Origin: Chaetomium olivaceum | Lineage: Eukaryota > Ascomycota > Sordariomycetes > Sordariales > Chaetomiaceae | Assembly (NCBI GenBank): GCA_039881045.1 | Contig: JAYWVB010000006.1 | Coordinates: 1 to 64,000 of the forward strand | Direction: 5' to 3' | DNA length: 64,000 bases | Part shown: positions 43,933 through 55,604 of the stretch, one piece after another | Position numbering within the stretch: position 1 is the stretch's first letter | How the letters are laid out: each line of letters begins with the position of its first letter | Made by a program: the position numbers and the translations under genes | Notes under the pieces: model-generated | Databases searched by the model: none | What the model saw: only the letters and a program-made list of their open reading frames with translations | Told to the model about the DNA's origin: nothing

Positions 43933-46419
43933 CTACCAATGCCCACCCCCCAAAGACCCTTCGCCCTCTCTATCCCCATACGCCCCCTCGCCTTGTTCAC
44001 CCCCATGACCGCCGTCACCAGCACCACCACCCTCCGCAGGCTCCTCCCGTGGCTGTTTCGGAAGCGGCGAATCCAAGCACGCCTTGATCCACTCCCTCAT
44101 CTCCGTCGCACTCAACCCCTCATCCGGCTCATGTCCGTACTTCTTCTCGATCTCCATCCTCACCTCCCTCTCCAACCACGTCAGACTCGGCCGGTACCGC
44201 GGATCGTTGGTCATGCACCACGCAATCAGCTCGCGCAGCCGGACCGACACGTGCCCGTACTCGCTTGCGTCCGAGCCCCGGTCCATGTCGCTGAAAAGGT
44301 ACTGCCCGTACGACCAGGCGCGGATGTAACCGCTGTTGCCGACGGGTGAGCCGTCGGGGAGGAGGTTCTCGGGGTTCTGGTCCGGGTCGCCAGCGGGGTA
44401 GTTGGGGTTGTAAGGGCCGTAAGGGCTGGGGGGTTGGTTTTCGGCGTCGCTGTCGTCGAACGGGTATTGAGGCAGGTCAGAGGGCGGGGATGGGGTCGCT
44501 GTTCTGCGGCTGCGGCTGCGGCGGCGGTTGTGGATGGATACACTCTCGTCGCTTTCGTCGTCGTCGTCGTCGTGTTGGTCATCACCGGCGGGGGCAGGGG
44601 TGGGGCCAGGGGCAGGGGCGACGTCGTCTGCTGGGGAGTCCTCGTAGTATGCAGGGTCCATGGCACGTCCGGGTATGTATGTCCACACAGGCCAGGGAGG
44701 TGTTGGGATGTAGCAGTTGGTTATCAGGGACGCCATGATCTGGGAGGTTGTTAGTGGAAGGAGGAGTCTTGTCCCAGCAACAAGGATCTGTGGGGTTGCA
44801 TGACTTACAGCTCCCATCTGGAAAAGGTTAGTTTTCCACGTGAAGTTGCCGGCGACCCTAGGAGGGGGGTGGGTCGTCCCCGGCCCTTGGTTAATGGGGA
44901 TATGGTCCCATTCGGCGGTGAATTGTTCCTGTAGCCGAAAGCGAGAGATGGTTAGCGACTGGGGTCACCTCGATCTTCGGTACACGAAGGCATACTGGCG
45001 TAAAGAAGAAGTGCTTCGCCCAGCCCCTGAACGTGAGCATGTGGTCGCTGTGAAATGCAAGGTTAAGCAGGTGTTCGCCACTCTTACCATGGTGGGAGTG
45101 GCTTACTTGTCTCTCAGATTGTGCTCGCCGATTTCGTGCGTGAGCCCGAAATCACTCAATTTGAGGGATGGAATCAGTGGATGATCTGAGCCAGGCTCAC
45201 TCTCATGCACAAGAACTGTTGAGTAGAAAGATTAGCAGCGTCCTCCCAGGGCCTATGCACTGTACCGCTGACAAGAACCAGCGATTACGGCTCATGTCTT
45301 GCAGCATGCCAACCTTACCATTTTGGGGGTCAATGTCGAAATGCACCCATCTGGCCTTTTCTCTGTCCTGCGGAATCTGTTCCATAAAGGGAGGGAGCAA
45401 GTTGTTGTACATATCACCGTGTCGAAGGGGCGGGTACGCCATGGCGACCAGAGCTTGAATGACTATTCGGGCAGCAGGAAACAGTTAGCAAACACAGGGG
45501 TGGGGTGTGGTATCATGGCAAGATAACCGGGGATTCAACTCACGGCAATGGAACATGTGCCAGAGTGCTCGCTCGGGAAACTGGATCTTTTTTGCATCTG
45601 AAACGCAAAGAGCCTTGTGTAAGCTTCCGCGCTTGCAGTACTCGAGAAGCATGATCCCAGTCAAGTCGCGGTCGGCGTCGTTCCATCGCCGTGAAGCTTG
45701 AGGACCTCCCCGGTCTCGTAACCTGCGGGAGCTGCGTGGGGGTTGGACCGGGGGAACCTTTCGTGTTTGAACTGTATGCATGGCATCTTGAAATTCCTAT
45801 CGGCCATCAACGTTAGCTCTGTACTATTTTCGGGAAGTTGTTGGCCTGACTGACGGCTGTTGTCAATTTCTCTTGACGCAGAGCCTCGTCGTCATTTTGA
45901 CTCCCCGAGAAGTTGCACTTGGCAACGACATACTGCCGTCTCCTCTTGGGGCTGCCGTCGGAGAGGAAGAAGAGACTCGCTAAGCCATTCCCTCCAAAGC
46001 CGAGATCCTTTGACCAATGAAGCCGCCGAGGCAGCAGTTTCCGCCGAAGACGCTGCCGAGCAGCTGGTAGGGTAGCCGGGCGCGGGTTCACCCTGATCAC
46101 GTTCCCATGGTCTCGAGCTGGGTACGCATACTCCCTGTGGTACTGTGCTTCGCCTTTTCGAACCCCGCGATACACCCCTGGGAGGGATTATTAGCAAAAT
46201 CATCCTTTGCGGGCCATTCAGGGGTGGGCGACGCGTCATGCGCAGGATTGGGGGACGGGAGGACGATAAGGGCTGGGAAATGTGGGCGCCGTGTACCTGG
46301 CTGAGGGAACCGGAAGTCAAGGTAGTTCCTGGACTGGTAGTCGAAATTTGGGCCCCATAGGCACGGTATTGACTGAACTGGAAGTTAGATCGCTTTTGTC
46401 TCTCGGGAAATGTGGCCAT
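43933..46419 (-). CDS. kinase-like protein B of the tandem array, about 638 aa
   Basis: Exons 46419-46311, 46177-45855, 45796-45544, 45462-45319, 45215-45107, 45047-44996, 44928-44809 and 44739-43933 keep phase; only the first donor (GTTCCC) is weak. Motifs: N-terminal RQKRSNFQFSQYRAYG (shared by the paralogues), Gly loop LGFGGNGLASLF, VAK (Lys about 123), IMLLEYCKRGSLHKAL, ALWHMFHC, catalytic loop VHFDIDPQN (Asp about 271), SDFGLTHEIG, and then EQFTAEWDHIP...NFTWKTNLFQMGA. The last exon adds a long insertion of acidic and Arg/Ser runs (DDDDDESDESVS, RRRSRSRR), then IRAWSYGQYLF and RLRELIAWCMTNDPRYRPSL, and a Gly-rich tail. Phe replaces the Arg of HRD, so this is a non-RD kinase. Asp, Asn and DFG are kept, so activity is plausible. 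Confidence 0.8.
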
Positions 46420-47167
46420 GATGGAGAGTTTCGGGTTTGATCCACTGGTATGGGACCAACTTCGTTTTAATTCAGGTAGGTTAGGGAAACAGTTCGTGAC
46501 TCGTGAGTTTACCTTGTCTTCTGCCAACAGAGTTACCGCGCCGCGATTATCTTGGGCAGTCTGTCAAGTGATTTCCGCTTCGACAAAGGAAAGGTCCAAT
46601 CAAAATGCCGTCGCATCATGTATGCTGTGTATTAGACGCATCCGGAACCCTTTTTTGAAAGAAGGTACTGAAAGGTGGGCTTTACGAGGTACAGTACTCA
46701 ACCGTTGTCCGTGTTCATTGTTGCCGACATTCAGATAAGGTACTCTGCCCACCTGTTTCTGTTGCGTCCTACTTTTTCTTACACGTCAAGCTCCACGAGT
46801 CAGGGACAACGCCGTTCGAGGAGCCATGAATATCTCGGCAGCGGTGCCGCGGAAGACCCATGTGGGCGCCAAAAATGCGCGTCAGCCTGAATCCAATGCG
46901 ACTGGCGGTTCCAGGCAGCGCCGGAGCTGCTCCGCTGCCGCTGGCGAGCGAACCAGGTTGAGTTAACCTGTGGTGCAAATGCCGTTTCGTTATTGGTGCT
47001 AAGACACATGATCCCCTATTTGGCCCCAGTGCAGGGGATTGTCTCACGCCGCCAAAAAGAGGCGCAGCTGCTGACCATGCATGAGCGGTCTGGGCGATCA
47101 ATGGAAAGTTTCTCGTCTTTAAATGTGTTCCCGCTCTTGTGACGCGTTGGTTTGAGATATCCCAAAA
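46420..47167. promoter_or_regulatory. divergent promoter region of kinase-like B and the P450
   Basis: About 750 bp between the divergent starts of kinase-like gene B (minus) and the P450 (plus). No ORF of note. Co-regulation is possible but not shown. Confidence 0.35.
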
Positions 47168-49084
47168 ATGTCAGATTTTTTTCTAACAACCGCCATTGAA
47201 AGGGGGATACAATTGACGAAACCGGGAACAAAAACAGACGACGCCGGTAACATGCTGGACTCACTCTCGGTGCGTCTCGGGCTGCTACTCGGCGGTGCCC
47301 TCGTCGGCTTCATTTTGGTCCTGCGCAAGCTCTACCCAAAGCCATATCCAGGTATTCCCTACAATGAGGCATCTGCGAGGCGTATCACAGGTGATATGAT
47401 GAATTTCGCTCCTATAATCAAGGAGACCAACGAAATCTCGGACTCCATTTTCGCCGTCACCACCCAGAAGCTGGGGACCCCGATCGCTCAGGTGCTGTTC
47501 CCCATTTTTCGCAAGCCCTTCATCGTCCTAGAAGATCCCCGTGAGATTGAGGACATTATCGTCCGACGCAACAAAGAGTTTGATAAGGGGCCGACGACGG
47601 TTGATGTCTTCGGGCCCATGTTCCCGCGGGCTTCGATCTCTCAATTTACTACTCCAGCGCTGAAAGCCCAAAAGCGGCTATGGGCCGAGACGATGGGCAT
47701 GGACTTCCTGCGCAAGGTGGCCGCTCCCAGTATCCACAAGTCGACGTGCGAGCTGCTCGAGCTGTGGCGGCTGAAATCTTCCACTACGTTCAAAGACCAG
47801 GCATTCAACGTTCACGGTGACTTGAAGAATGCTGCCTTGGACGCCATCTGGGCGGTCATTGTTGGAGAAGAGCCAGGTACCGTGCAGCACGACATCCAGA
47901 AGCTGCAGCACCAGCTGGCAGGAAAGGGTTCCTCCGACGAAGCGCCACCTATTGGCTCGTTCCTCAAGGAACAGGTCTACATCATGAACACTATCGCCCG
48001 CAACAGCAACACGCCCTCACCCAAGTGGGCACAGAAGCTCGAAATGTACACACCGCGATACCGCAAGTTCCGCCGCACCGTCAGGGCCGAGATGCAGCGC
48101 GCTATGAAAAAGGCCGTCGCGCGGTACCAGGGCGTACAAGTTGCGCGACTCGAAGATGATGCCGTCGATACGTGCGCCATGGACCTCGTTCTACGCCGGC
48201 AGATCCTCCAAGCCCGGAAGACCGGAGTACCTCCCTCTGACCCCACCAAGGACGAGAACATGCTCGACGAGATGTTCATTTTCCTAGTCGGCGTACGCTC
48301 CAGGACCCCTTCCCCCGCCCCCAGAATCCACTAACCACCTACTAGGGCCACGACTCAACCGCCAACACCCTCTCCTGGTTCGTCCGCTACATGGAATCCC
48401 ACCCCAGTGTCCAAACCACCCTGCGCAACACCCTGCGCACCACATTCCCTTCTACCAGCACTCCCTCCGCGACCGCCATTCTCGACGCCGATATCCCCTA
48501 TCTCGACGCCACCTGCGAAGAGGCCCTCCGCCTTTCTGGCACGGCCAAAAGCAGTATTCGCCAAGCCCTCGTCGACACGCACATCCTGGGCTGTCCCGTG
48601 CCGCGCGGCGCGGAGATTCTCATGAACTACCACGTTGACCGGGCGCCGCCAGGCGTGCCGGTGGATGAAGCAAAGCGGAGTGCGACGTCGAGGACGGCGG
48701 CGGAAAAGAGGGGCGATGGGTTGCGCGGGGTGGCGGGTAGTAATTTGGGGGCATTTGAGCCGAGCAGGTGGTTGGTGATGGATGAAAAGACGGGGAGGGA
48801 GAGGTTCGATGGCGGGGTGTTGCCGGGGTTGGCGTTTGGGGGTGGGCTGAGGGGATGTCCTGGTGAGCTTTGCTGTCGTGTGGTTTGTGCAGTGAGTGGG
48901 TTGCTAACTGATATGTAACTCTACAGGGCGCAGACTGGCGACGATGGAACTGAAGATCATCATGGTGATGATGGTGCTGAACTTTGAGTTCCTCCCGCTG
49001 CCGGACCAGTACAGGTCCATGGCGGCGTCTGAGAAGGTTTTCCGTGAGCCTGACTTTCCGTTCGCGAGGATGAGGGCGCTATGA
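47168..49084 (+). CDS. cytochrome P450 monooxygenase, 599 aa
   Basis: Three exons (47168-48292, 48346-48862, 48927-49084) join in phase. An N-terminal membrane helix (LGLLLGGALVGFILVL) is followed by a Pro-rich hinge (YPKPYPGIPY), so it is an ER-anchored enzyme. The I-helix oxygen motif GHDST is at about 376-380, the K-helix ExxR is in EEALRL (Glu about 434, Arg about 437), and the haem loop is LAFGGGLRGCPG with the ligand Cys at about 546. Fungal P450s oxidise lipids, xenobiotics or secondary metabolites; the substrate cannot be told. It is longer than usual (most are 480-550 aa). About 35 extra residues, rich in Lys/Arg/Ala/Gly, lie between the NYHVDR strand and the AFEPSRW loop. No other biosynthetic gene adjoins it; its neighbours are the kinase-like paralogues. 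Confidence 0.9.
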
Positions 49085-49394
49085 TTCATGGTCAGTTCCC
49101 TTTGCGGAGACCACAATGTGGGAAAGGGCTGGCAACACGACAGGAAGAGAATGCATCTCCGACCAAACCTAGGTAATTGCAAGTAATCTCTAAAGAACCG
49201 GACGCCATAAACCCAATATTATCAACACTCGACCAGGCTCTGGCAAATGAAACCCAGGTCTCCATGCTCCCCAAGCCATACCGAGATGTCCTCCAGTCCG
49301 AGCCCTCTTTCCCATCTTGAGTCCCTATATTTCCTTGCCAACACTACGAAAGCCCACTACACCCTTTCGCAACCCATCTCCACCCCCACTCCTC
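49085..49394. other. convergent spacer between the P450 and kinase-like C
   Basis: 310 bp shared 3' region. No feature recognised. Confidence 0.4.
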
Positions 49395-51520
49395 TTAGGG
49401 CATCTCTCCAACCGCAACCGGCTCATCAATCCAATGCTTCCGATTTGCCGGCGGCGGTGGCACGTCTACATTCATCCTCAGCCACCTGTCCACAGTCTCA
49501 TTGTCATTATCCCTTCCCCACCGCTTCTCCGCCAGGTAGTCATCCACCATCTGCAGCAGTTCCCGCATGTGCGGTCTATGCGCGGGCTTTTCGCAACAGC
49601 ACCACGCCACGAGGTGTCGAAGCTTCCAGTCGACCTTCTTGTACCTGTTCTCGAGGATGTAGGCGCCATACGACCAGACCTTCTTACGCACGCCGTCTTG
49701 CGGGTCGATGATATCGATTTTGCCCGGAAACGGGGGAAGCGCGGGGAGGTGGAAGGTTATGGCGCTGACCATGCACTGCGTAGTTGGGTTCGGTGCGTTA
49801 GTGACTCGGGGGGGTTGTCGCGGACTCTGCCGGGTTGGGGGCACCCGTGGGAAGGGGGATAACTTACGAGAGCCAGCTGGTAGAGGTTCGTCTTCCAGCA
49901 GTACTTTCCTGCAATTTCGATAGGAGGCGGGGGCAAGATTCCCCTCTCGATGTCCTCTTCGCTTACGAAAACCTCCTCGCTAGGGTTATCCGCGACCCAA
50001 TCCCATTCGGCTGTGAATTGTTCCTGTCGAGAGCTATGAGTAAGTGATACTGATGGCAAAGCCAACATTGGCAAGATCATACTTACCGGTGGAGTGTAAT
50101 TTGGCTTCCCCTGTGTTCGGAGCAGCCACATCGTATTCCTAGAATCCAGGATTGTTAGAATATCGAGCCTGAACTGGCGATCGAGACACCAACTCCGGTA
50201 AATGTCAAGACATTAGGTGTTAGATACTACTTACCTGGAACTTAGACGTTCTGCGTCGATCTTGAGAGCATTTCCAAAATCTCCCACCTTCAGAACAGGG
50301 AAGTCGTAGTGAGGGTCGTCGCGTGTCGCGGCGGTGGGGAAGCCCCCAATCAGAACTAGCGATACAGTTAAGGGATTGTCCAGAGTGTGAGGTGGTAGTT
50401 GGAAAGTGAGGTACGTACCGTTTTGGGGGTCAATATCAAAATGAACCAGACCTTCACCCCCTGGTGCATTGCCCCTATCTCTCCAGGTTCCATCCTCCAC
50501 GGCTTGGTCGTACAGGGCCTGGAGATCAGGTGGGATACGCTCGCTGACATCTCCAATTATTTCACCGCTGGGATCCCTGGAGCAAGCTCGGTCATGGTCC
50601 TTGGAAGGGGGGTACTCCATCGCGATACATGACTTAATCACTAGATAGCAAACTTGTGTTAATCCTGGATACGGCCAAGCTATAGAGCGGACTTACAGCA
50701 GCGAAACATGTGCCACAAAACCCGGTCGGGGAAAGGCTCTTCGTTTTCTTGAGCAGCGCAGATGACTTTGTGGAGGCTACCGCGCTTCAGGTATTCGAGA
50801 AAGATCATAGCACGAAACGCATCTGGGTTTTTCCCCGGCGCTGGCTCGAAGTCCAACGTTTCAACAACATGCAGAGCATGTCGGTATACCTATCCCGTTC
50901 TTCTGTCAGCTGCTGACCACAACATGTTGAGCTTGTTGTTATGCACCTACTTCTTGAACTTCCCTCTCCCGTATCAAACTCGTCTCCTTTAATTTGTTGT
51001 CTTGATCAATGTGACACTTGACGACGACGTACTCTACGGGGTGGTCAGGATCCCGCCGGAAGCGGTATAGCGACGCGATACCATGACCGCCCCATCCAAG
51101 CGTACGTTCCAGATGGAACTTGTGAGCCTTCAGTCTTCTCTGAATACGTATCCTGGCCCGCTTGGCCTTTGTCGAGCTCTCGTGGTGGCCGATGTCGTCC
51201 GCGTCCCAACTGAAGCGAAATCCTTTCCACTTCCCCGCGAGGATCCCAGGGCCGCGGTACCGCCCGCGCTTAGGAAGCTTGAGCCTCTTGAATTTCTCGC
51301 CCTCGACCTCCTCGGCGGTCAAACGACGGCCTTCGGTTCGAAACTTCGCAAACTGGAACGCTTGTAGCCTTTGGCGAGACCGAAAATCTTCTTCAGCTTT
51401 TCTTTCCGCTTCTATTTGCCGCTCAACTTCAGCCTGTCTCTCACGCAGTGCCTGTTGCTCCGCCTGGAGCCTCTCCAGTTGCTGCTGCACTTGTAAGATA
51501 TACTCTTGGTGGTCGGCCAT
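49395..51520 (-). CDS. kinase-like protein C with N-terminal coiled coil, 564 aa
   Basis: Seven exons (51520-50951, 50889-50697, 50640-50419, 50355-50235, 50138-50087, 50023-49868, 49775-49395) all join in phase, giving an intact 564-aa protein. Residues about 8-57 are a Gln/Glu/Arg-rich coiled coil absent from A and B. FQFAKFRTEG is the shared N-terminal motif. The kinase core has LGWGGHGIASLY (141-152), VVVKCH (Lys 168), MIFLEYLKRGSLHKVI, VLWHMFRC, VHFDIDPQN (Asp 323, Asn 328), GDFGNA (Asp 354) and EQFTAEWDWV...CWKTNLYQLAL. The C-lobe is compact, with KVWSYGAYIL and KLRHLVAWCCCEKPAHRPHM. It lacks the long acidic insertions of A and B. Phe replaces Arg in HRD. Intron positions relative to the motifs match those of A and B, showing common descent by duplication. 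Confidence 0.87.
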
Positions 51521-53094
51521 TGCGTTGTCGGCTATCGCAGCAGATATTCGAAAATACTGATCGTAACCACAAAACTGTCGCGCGATGTAAACTTCAGAGA
51601 AAATAAGAGGATTTGATCTCAGCAAGAGACACTGACGCTGGTTCAGGAGGTGCTGGATGTGTAGGGAAGCTGGTAGCGCAAGGAGCTGCCGACACCACGA
51701 AGTTCTTGCTGTGTAAAGAACTGAAGTTAACCTTGACACAAAGAACGAATTCAATGCCGCCATTTTCACGGTGCTTCCACAATTAAAAATCTCCTTCGGA
51801 CTGACGCATCCGGAGAGCGCTTTTGTTCTCTGAGTACCTAGAGTCCACCCCCCCATGGCACAAAGACATTCTATCCTGACTGAAAATTGGGTATCATCTT
51901 TGTTAACCGTGATCTTCCCCTGACCCAGAGAACAACACGGGGCCAAAATAACTTGGGGTGAGTGAATAATAATATGTCTATCATTACCTCCTCAGGGTCC
52001 TGATTCGCAGCCACCACCTAAGCCTAGGGTCCCCTCCCGGACGAGAACACCCGTACCCCGGAGGTCGCCTCCTTCCTGCTCATCTCCCACTCACTCGACT
52101 AAATGGTCCGGAGCCGGGTGCAAGCTCAATCCCTGTAAGCCCGGGGTGCGGGGAACTGCGGTGATTGTGGGTTTGCCGGCGGTGGTTGTGAGGCAGGCGG
52201 CCACTTCCCGACGAACAAAACACAGCTCTGCTATAATTATTGTTCTATAGGACTGGGCCGTAGGCTTAAGGCCACGAAGCTTGCTTGCATGGTTGTATCA
52301 TAAGTTTCCATGGCTGTCATGTGCTGAAATAAAAGGCTACGTGGTGGCAATGAAAGAATCTCAAACTACTAACCTACCTAGCTGAACGTTGTGTGTTGAA
52401 TTCCAAGGAAGGTGCCTACAGCTACGCGTGGTGGGTTTGGATTATTCACGGCCATCTCTGCAAATTCGTTATTTACTCCCCTACTTCAAACTGGTATCAT
52501 TGTTTTTATGAGATAGTCAGGAAGGAGTGGCATATAACCCCCGATATTATTTCTACTTTTCAACAGATCCCACTGAGCCACGAGGGCTCAGTGGTATGGC
52601 TGCGAGTTAATTACCCCTGCGAACAATAAGATCCCGTTTGTGGTAACTAACTATAACAGCTCTTTTTGTTCGATCCCAGTTCGTGCCCTTTCGCTATTTT
52701 TTATTCTGTCTTATCTTTTGACTTTCGATGAAGCTACTGCGAACGTCTCTTATTGGTACCGTAGCCTGGATTCCAGATCAACCTGTCTACTCCGCTCGGG
52801 AATCTAGTTGCAAAGGCTGTTCCTCTCTTTCTTCTTTTCGTTCTTCAACGTTATATTCATACAAGAGCCATCAAATTACAACAATAACACTTTCTAGACT
52901 CCTCCATCTCACAAGGCAACAGTCGTATAATTGTTTTTGTTTTCCCAGAACCACGTTATCACATTACGATCTTTACGAAGATGCCGTAGGCCTGTCGCTC
53001 ATATCTAATCCACCGGTTACGTTCTAGGGTTCGATACATGAAAAGGCCCGACCTTGACTTTATCGTATTAGGTGATAGTCAGGGGTGGCGGCAC
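51521..53094. other. 1.5 kb intergenic, nothing coding recognised
   Basis: Upstream of kinase-like C. Contains the reverse complement of the GTTCCCCGCACCCCG word (about 52143-52160). The part from 52240 to 53030 is AT-rich, with only short ORFs. Confidence 0.4.
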
Positions 53095-53523
53095 TGTCAC
53101 GAATATGCCAACAGGTGGGACCTCGGAGGCGCGGGACGCCCCGAACCAGTCATTCCAAGGGACCAATCAAATGAGAATGAAGGATGCTCAGTGTGACCAG
53201 GGAAACGGGGAAAAACGGAAGACTGAGCACACTGAGCACAGGAAGACGCATAGCCAATCAGAACATAGGAATACAGGGAAGTGACCAGTGTGATCAGTGA
53301 CCTCAGAAAGGAAGAAACACTGAGCACACTGAGCACCCAGGAATTAGATAGTATATAGTCACTCGTTCTGGAGAGCTCTTGGAGTTCTCCAGTTAGCAAT
53401 CACAACTACAGTTCGCTACAAGCTCGAGAGCCTACTGTTGAGACAAGTCTTTGTTGTGCACCTTTTGGCTGCACCGAACCTAGTACCTTTGCAAGACACC
53501 TTCAATCAGACTGAACCCTAACA
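53095..53523. mobile_element. candidate solo LTR or LTR fragment
   Basis: The segment begins TGTCACGAATATGCC and ends CCCTAACA, i.e. TG...CA as in Ty3/gypsy LTRs. It has a TATA-like TAGTATATAGTCAC at about 53347-53360 and internal duplicated CACTGAGCACACTGAGCAC words at about 53223 and 53322. It lacks any ORF with gag or pol features on either side for several kb. I see no exact 5-bp target-site duplication (GGCAC versus GGACG). The call rests on structure alone. Confidence 0.4.
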
Positions 53524-53973
53524 GGACGAGGTCCAGGAGAGGTTCGTCACAGGCACCCAGTCCGAGCACCGCCCGGTCGAGCCTTCGGAACCCTAAAGTA
53601 TTGACTGGGAAGGGGGGTAAGTCTGGCTTCATTTTAAATTTGGTTGGAAAGCGAGTTTCGTGAATTAACTTATCGTTGTCAAACCCCGGGGCTTATTGCC
53701 GGGTGTGCTTTCTGTATTCCTTGTGAGGCAGCGATGTTGCGCGGAGATCGGAGATAATGGGTCTACCTCCGGCAGATCACTCAATGGGTATTCATCTGGC
53801 TCTAACACCTAATTAAAAAATCGATGGTTCAAAAGACCATCTGGCTTTGAAGATCACTTTAAAGCTGGCTTCCCTCTGAACTTCTGTCAGTTTGGACACA
53901 ATACTTTGAGCCCTTTTCACGAAATTCCCGAATCAGAATAATAGCCCAGAACGAGCACCTCACTTCCGCCACG
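53524..53973. other. spacer between the LTR candidate and the aldo-keto reductase gene
   Basis: Contains GC-rich DNA just after the LTR candidate and then the promoter side of the aldo-keto reductase gene. Confidence 0.4.
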
Positions 53974-55362
53974 ATGGTTAAAACGCTTCCCTTCGGCGAC
54001 CTCGAAGTTCCAGTGCCTGGTTTTGGGGCAATGGGCTTTAATCATGGCCTCGGAGCAAACTTTACCATGGAACAGGCCGAGCCGGTTCTGCTCAAAGCCC
54101 TAGAGCTTGGATGCACATTCTGGGACACTGCAGTAAGCCCATACTTTTGCTATATTGACCTCAGCAGAACTGCCGGCTATCTACAGTTACAGTTATTTGT
54201 ACCCATATTGACACAGCAAGGTTATCTACGGGTTCGGAGTTAATGAGAAACTCGTCGGTGACTTCATCCGCAAACACAATGTTCGCGACAAGGTGTTTGG
54301 TAAGTCTCCGTCTTGTTTTATCGGGGTATTCCGTCGACTTGTGTTTCTTATGTTTGGTTACTTGCTGACGCCGGACTCGTCTCCCAGTTGCATCCAAGTG
54401 CGGTATCGATATGTCCAAGACCGGTAGTAACATGGCAGCTCCGCATATGACCGTTACCAACAAACCTTCCCACATCAGGGAATACATCGAGGGAACCATC
54501 GAGAGGCTTGGCTTTACCCCCGATTTGTACTACCTACACCGCATCGATCCGAGTATGGTAACCACCGGGTCCCTTGAGTAACTTCATATACGCTGACGCC
54601 CTTTGCTCGGTTCTTAGACACGCCCCTTGAAGAGTCAATCCCTGCCCTTGACGAGCTGCGAAAAACGAGCAAGACAAAGTACATTGGACTCTCGGAATGC
54701 TCTGCTGAGACCTTGCGTAAAGCACACTCCAGTAAGGAACCATTTTACGACCACAGCCTTTGACACAGGGCACTAACACGTTAGCAGTTGCCAAGATTGA
54801 CGCCGTCCAGGCGGAGTTTTCCGCATTCGAGACGCTCCATGAGACAGATGGCCTGATCGATACTGCCAAAGAGCTCGGCGTGGCCTACGTAGCTTATGGC
54901 CCGCTGGGCCACGGTTGGCTGGTGGACGACTTTGCGTACAATAGTCCGGACGACTTTGCGCCCAACGATGGCCGCCGCAGCAGTGAGTCCACTTCCCATT
55001 CCCCCAAGCCTCCCTACGTAAACCTCCAAGACACAAACGTGTTAATACCCACGTCCCCTACCCCAGTCCCCAAGTTCCAAGGCGAGAACTTTTACAACAA
55101 CCGCGCCATCGTCCGCGAGCTGCAGAAGCTCGCCGCCAGAAAGGGCTGCACCACTACGCAGGTCGCCCTCGCCTGGGTCGCCACCCAGGGATTCATCGCA
55201 ATCCCGGGCACGACCAAGGCCCACCGGCTCGAGGAAAACTGGGCGTCGCGCGAGGTGGAGCTGACTGAGGACGAGATGGCAGAGATGCGCCGCATCGTCG
55301 AGGAGGCCAAGCCCCAGGGAGCGCGGTATAGCGAGGCGCTGCAGAAGATGGTGGGGCATTGA
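53974..55362 (+). CDS. aldo-keto reductase, 335 aa
   Basis: Six exons (53974-54132, 54221-54299, 54388-54552, 54618-54731, 54788-54982, 55067-55362) keep phase throughout. The (alpha/beta)8 barrel signatures are all present: GFGAMGFNHGLG at the start, TFWDTA with the catalytic Asp, VIYGFGVNE with the catalytic Tyr, VASKCG with the catalytic Lys, YYLHRID with the catalytic His, GLSECSAET, VAYGPLGHG, and the NADPH-binding end AIPGTTKAHRLEENW. The first intron splits the Asp-Tyr pair (DTA|VIYG). Such enzymes reduce aldehydes or ketones with NADPH in the cytosol; the sequence is closest in pattern to the YakC/plant-auxin-induced type. 335 aa is normal for the group. No lesion found. Confidence 0.9.
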
Positions 55363-55604
55363 TCGGGAAGGGAAGCGGTGGGTTGATAATCTATTGGAGC
55401 ATGAGTACGGGGATGGTGGATGGTGGTGTAGGCTCAGAGTTGCTTCCTGGCCACAAGCAAGCTACAACGGCCATTGCAGGCGCGGAGGGGGCGCGTGTGG
55501 ATCGACAATGGGGACAAGCGCCATGCAATTATTGATGTACATACCAATTTAGCGCACATACTTCCACCGCCGGCGGGACTTTTTTTTCTTCTTTACCTCA
55601 AGGT

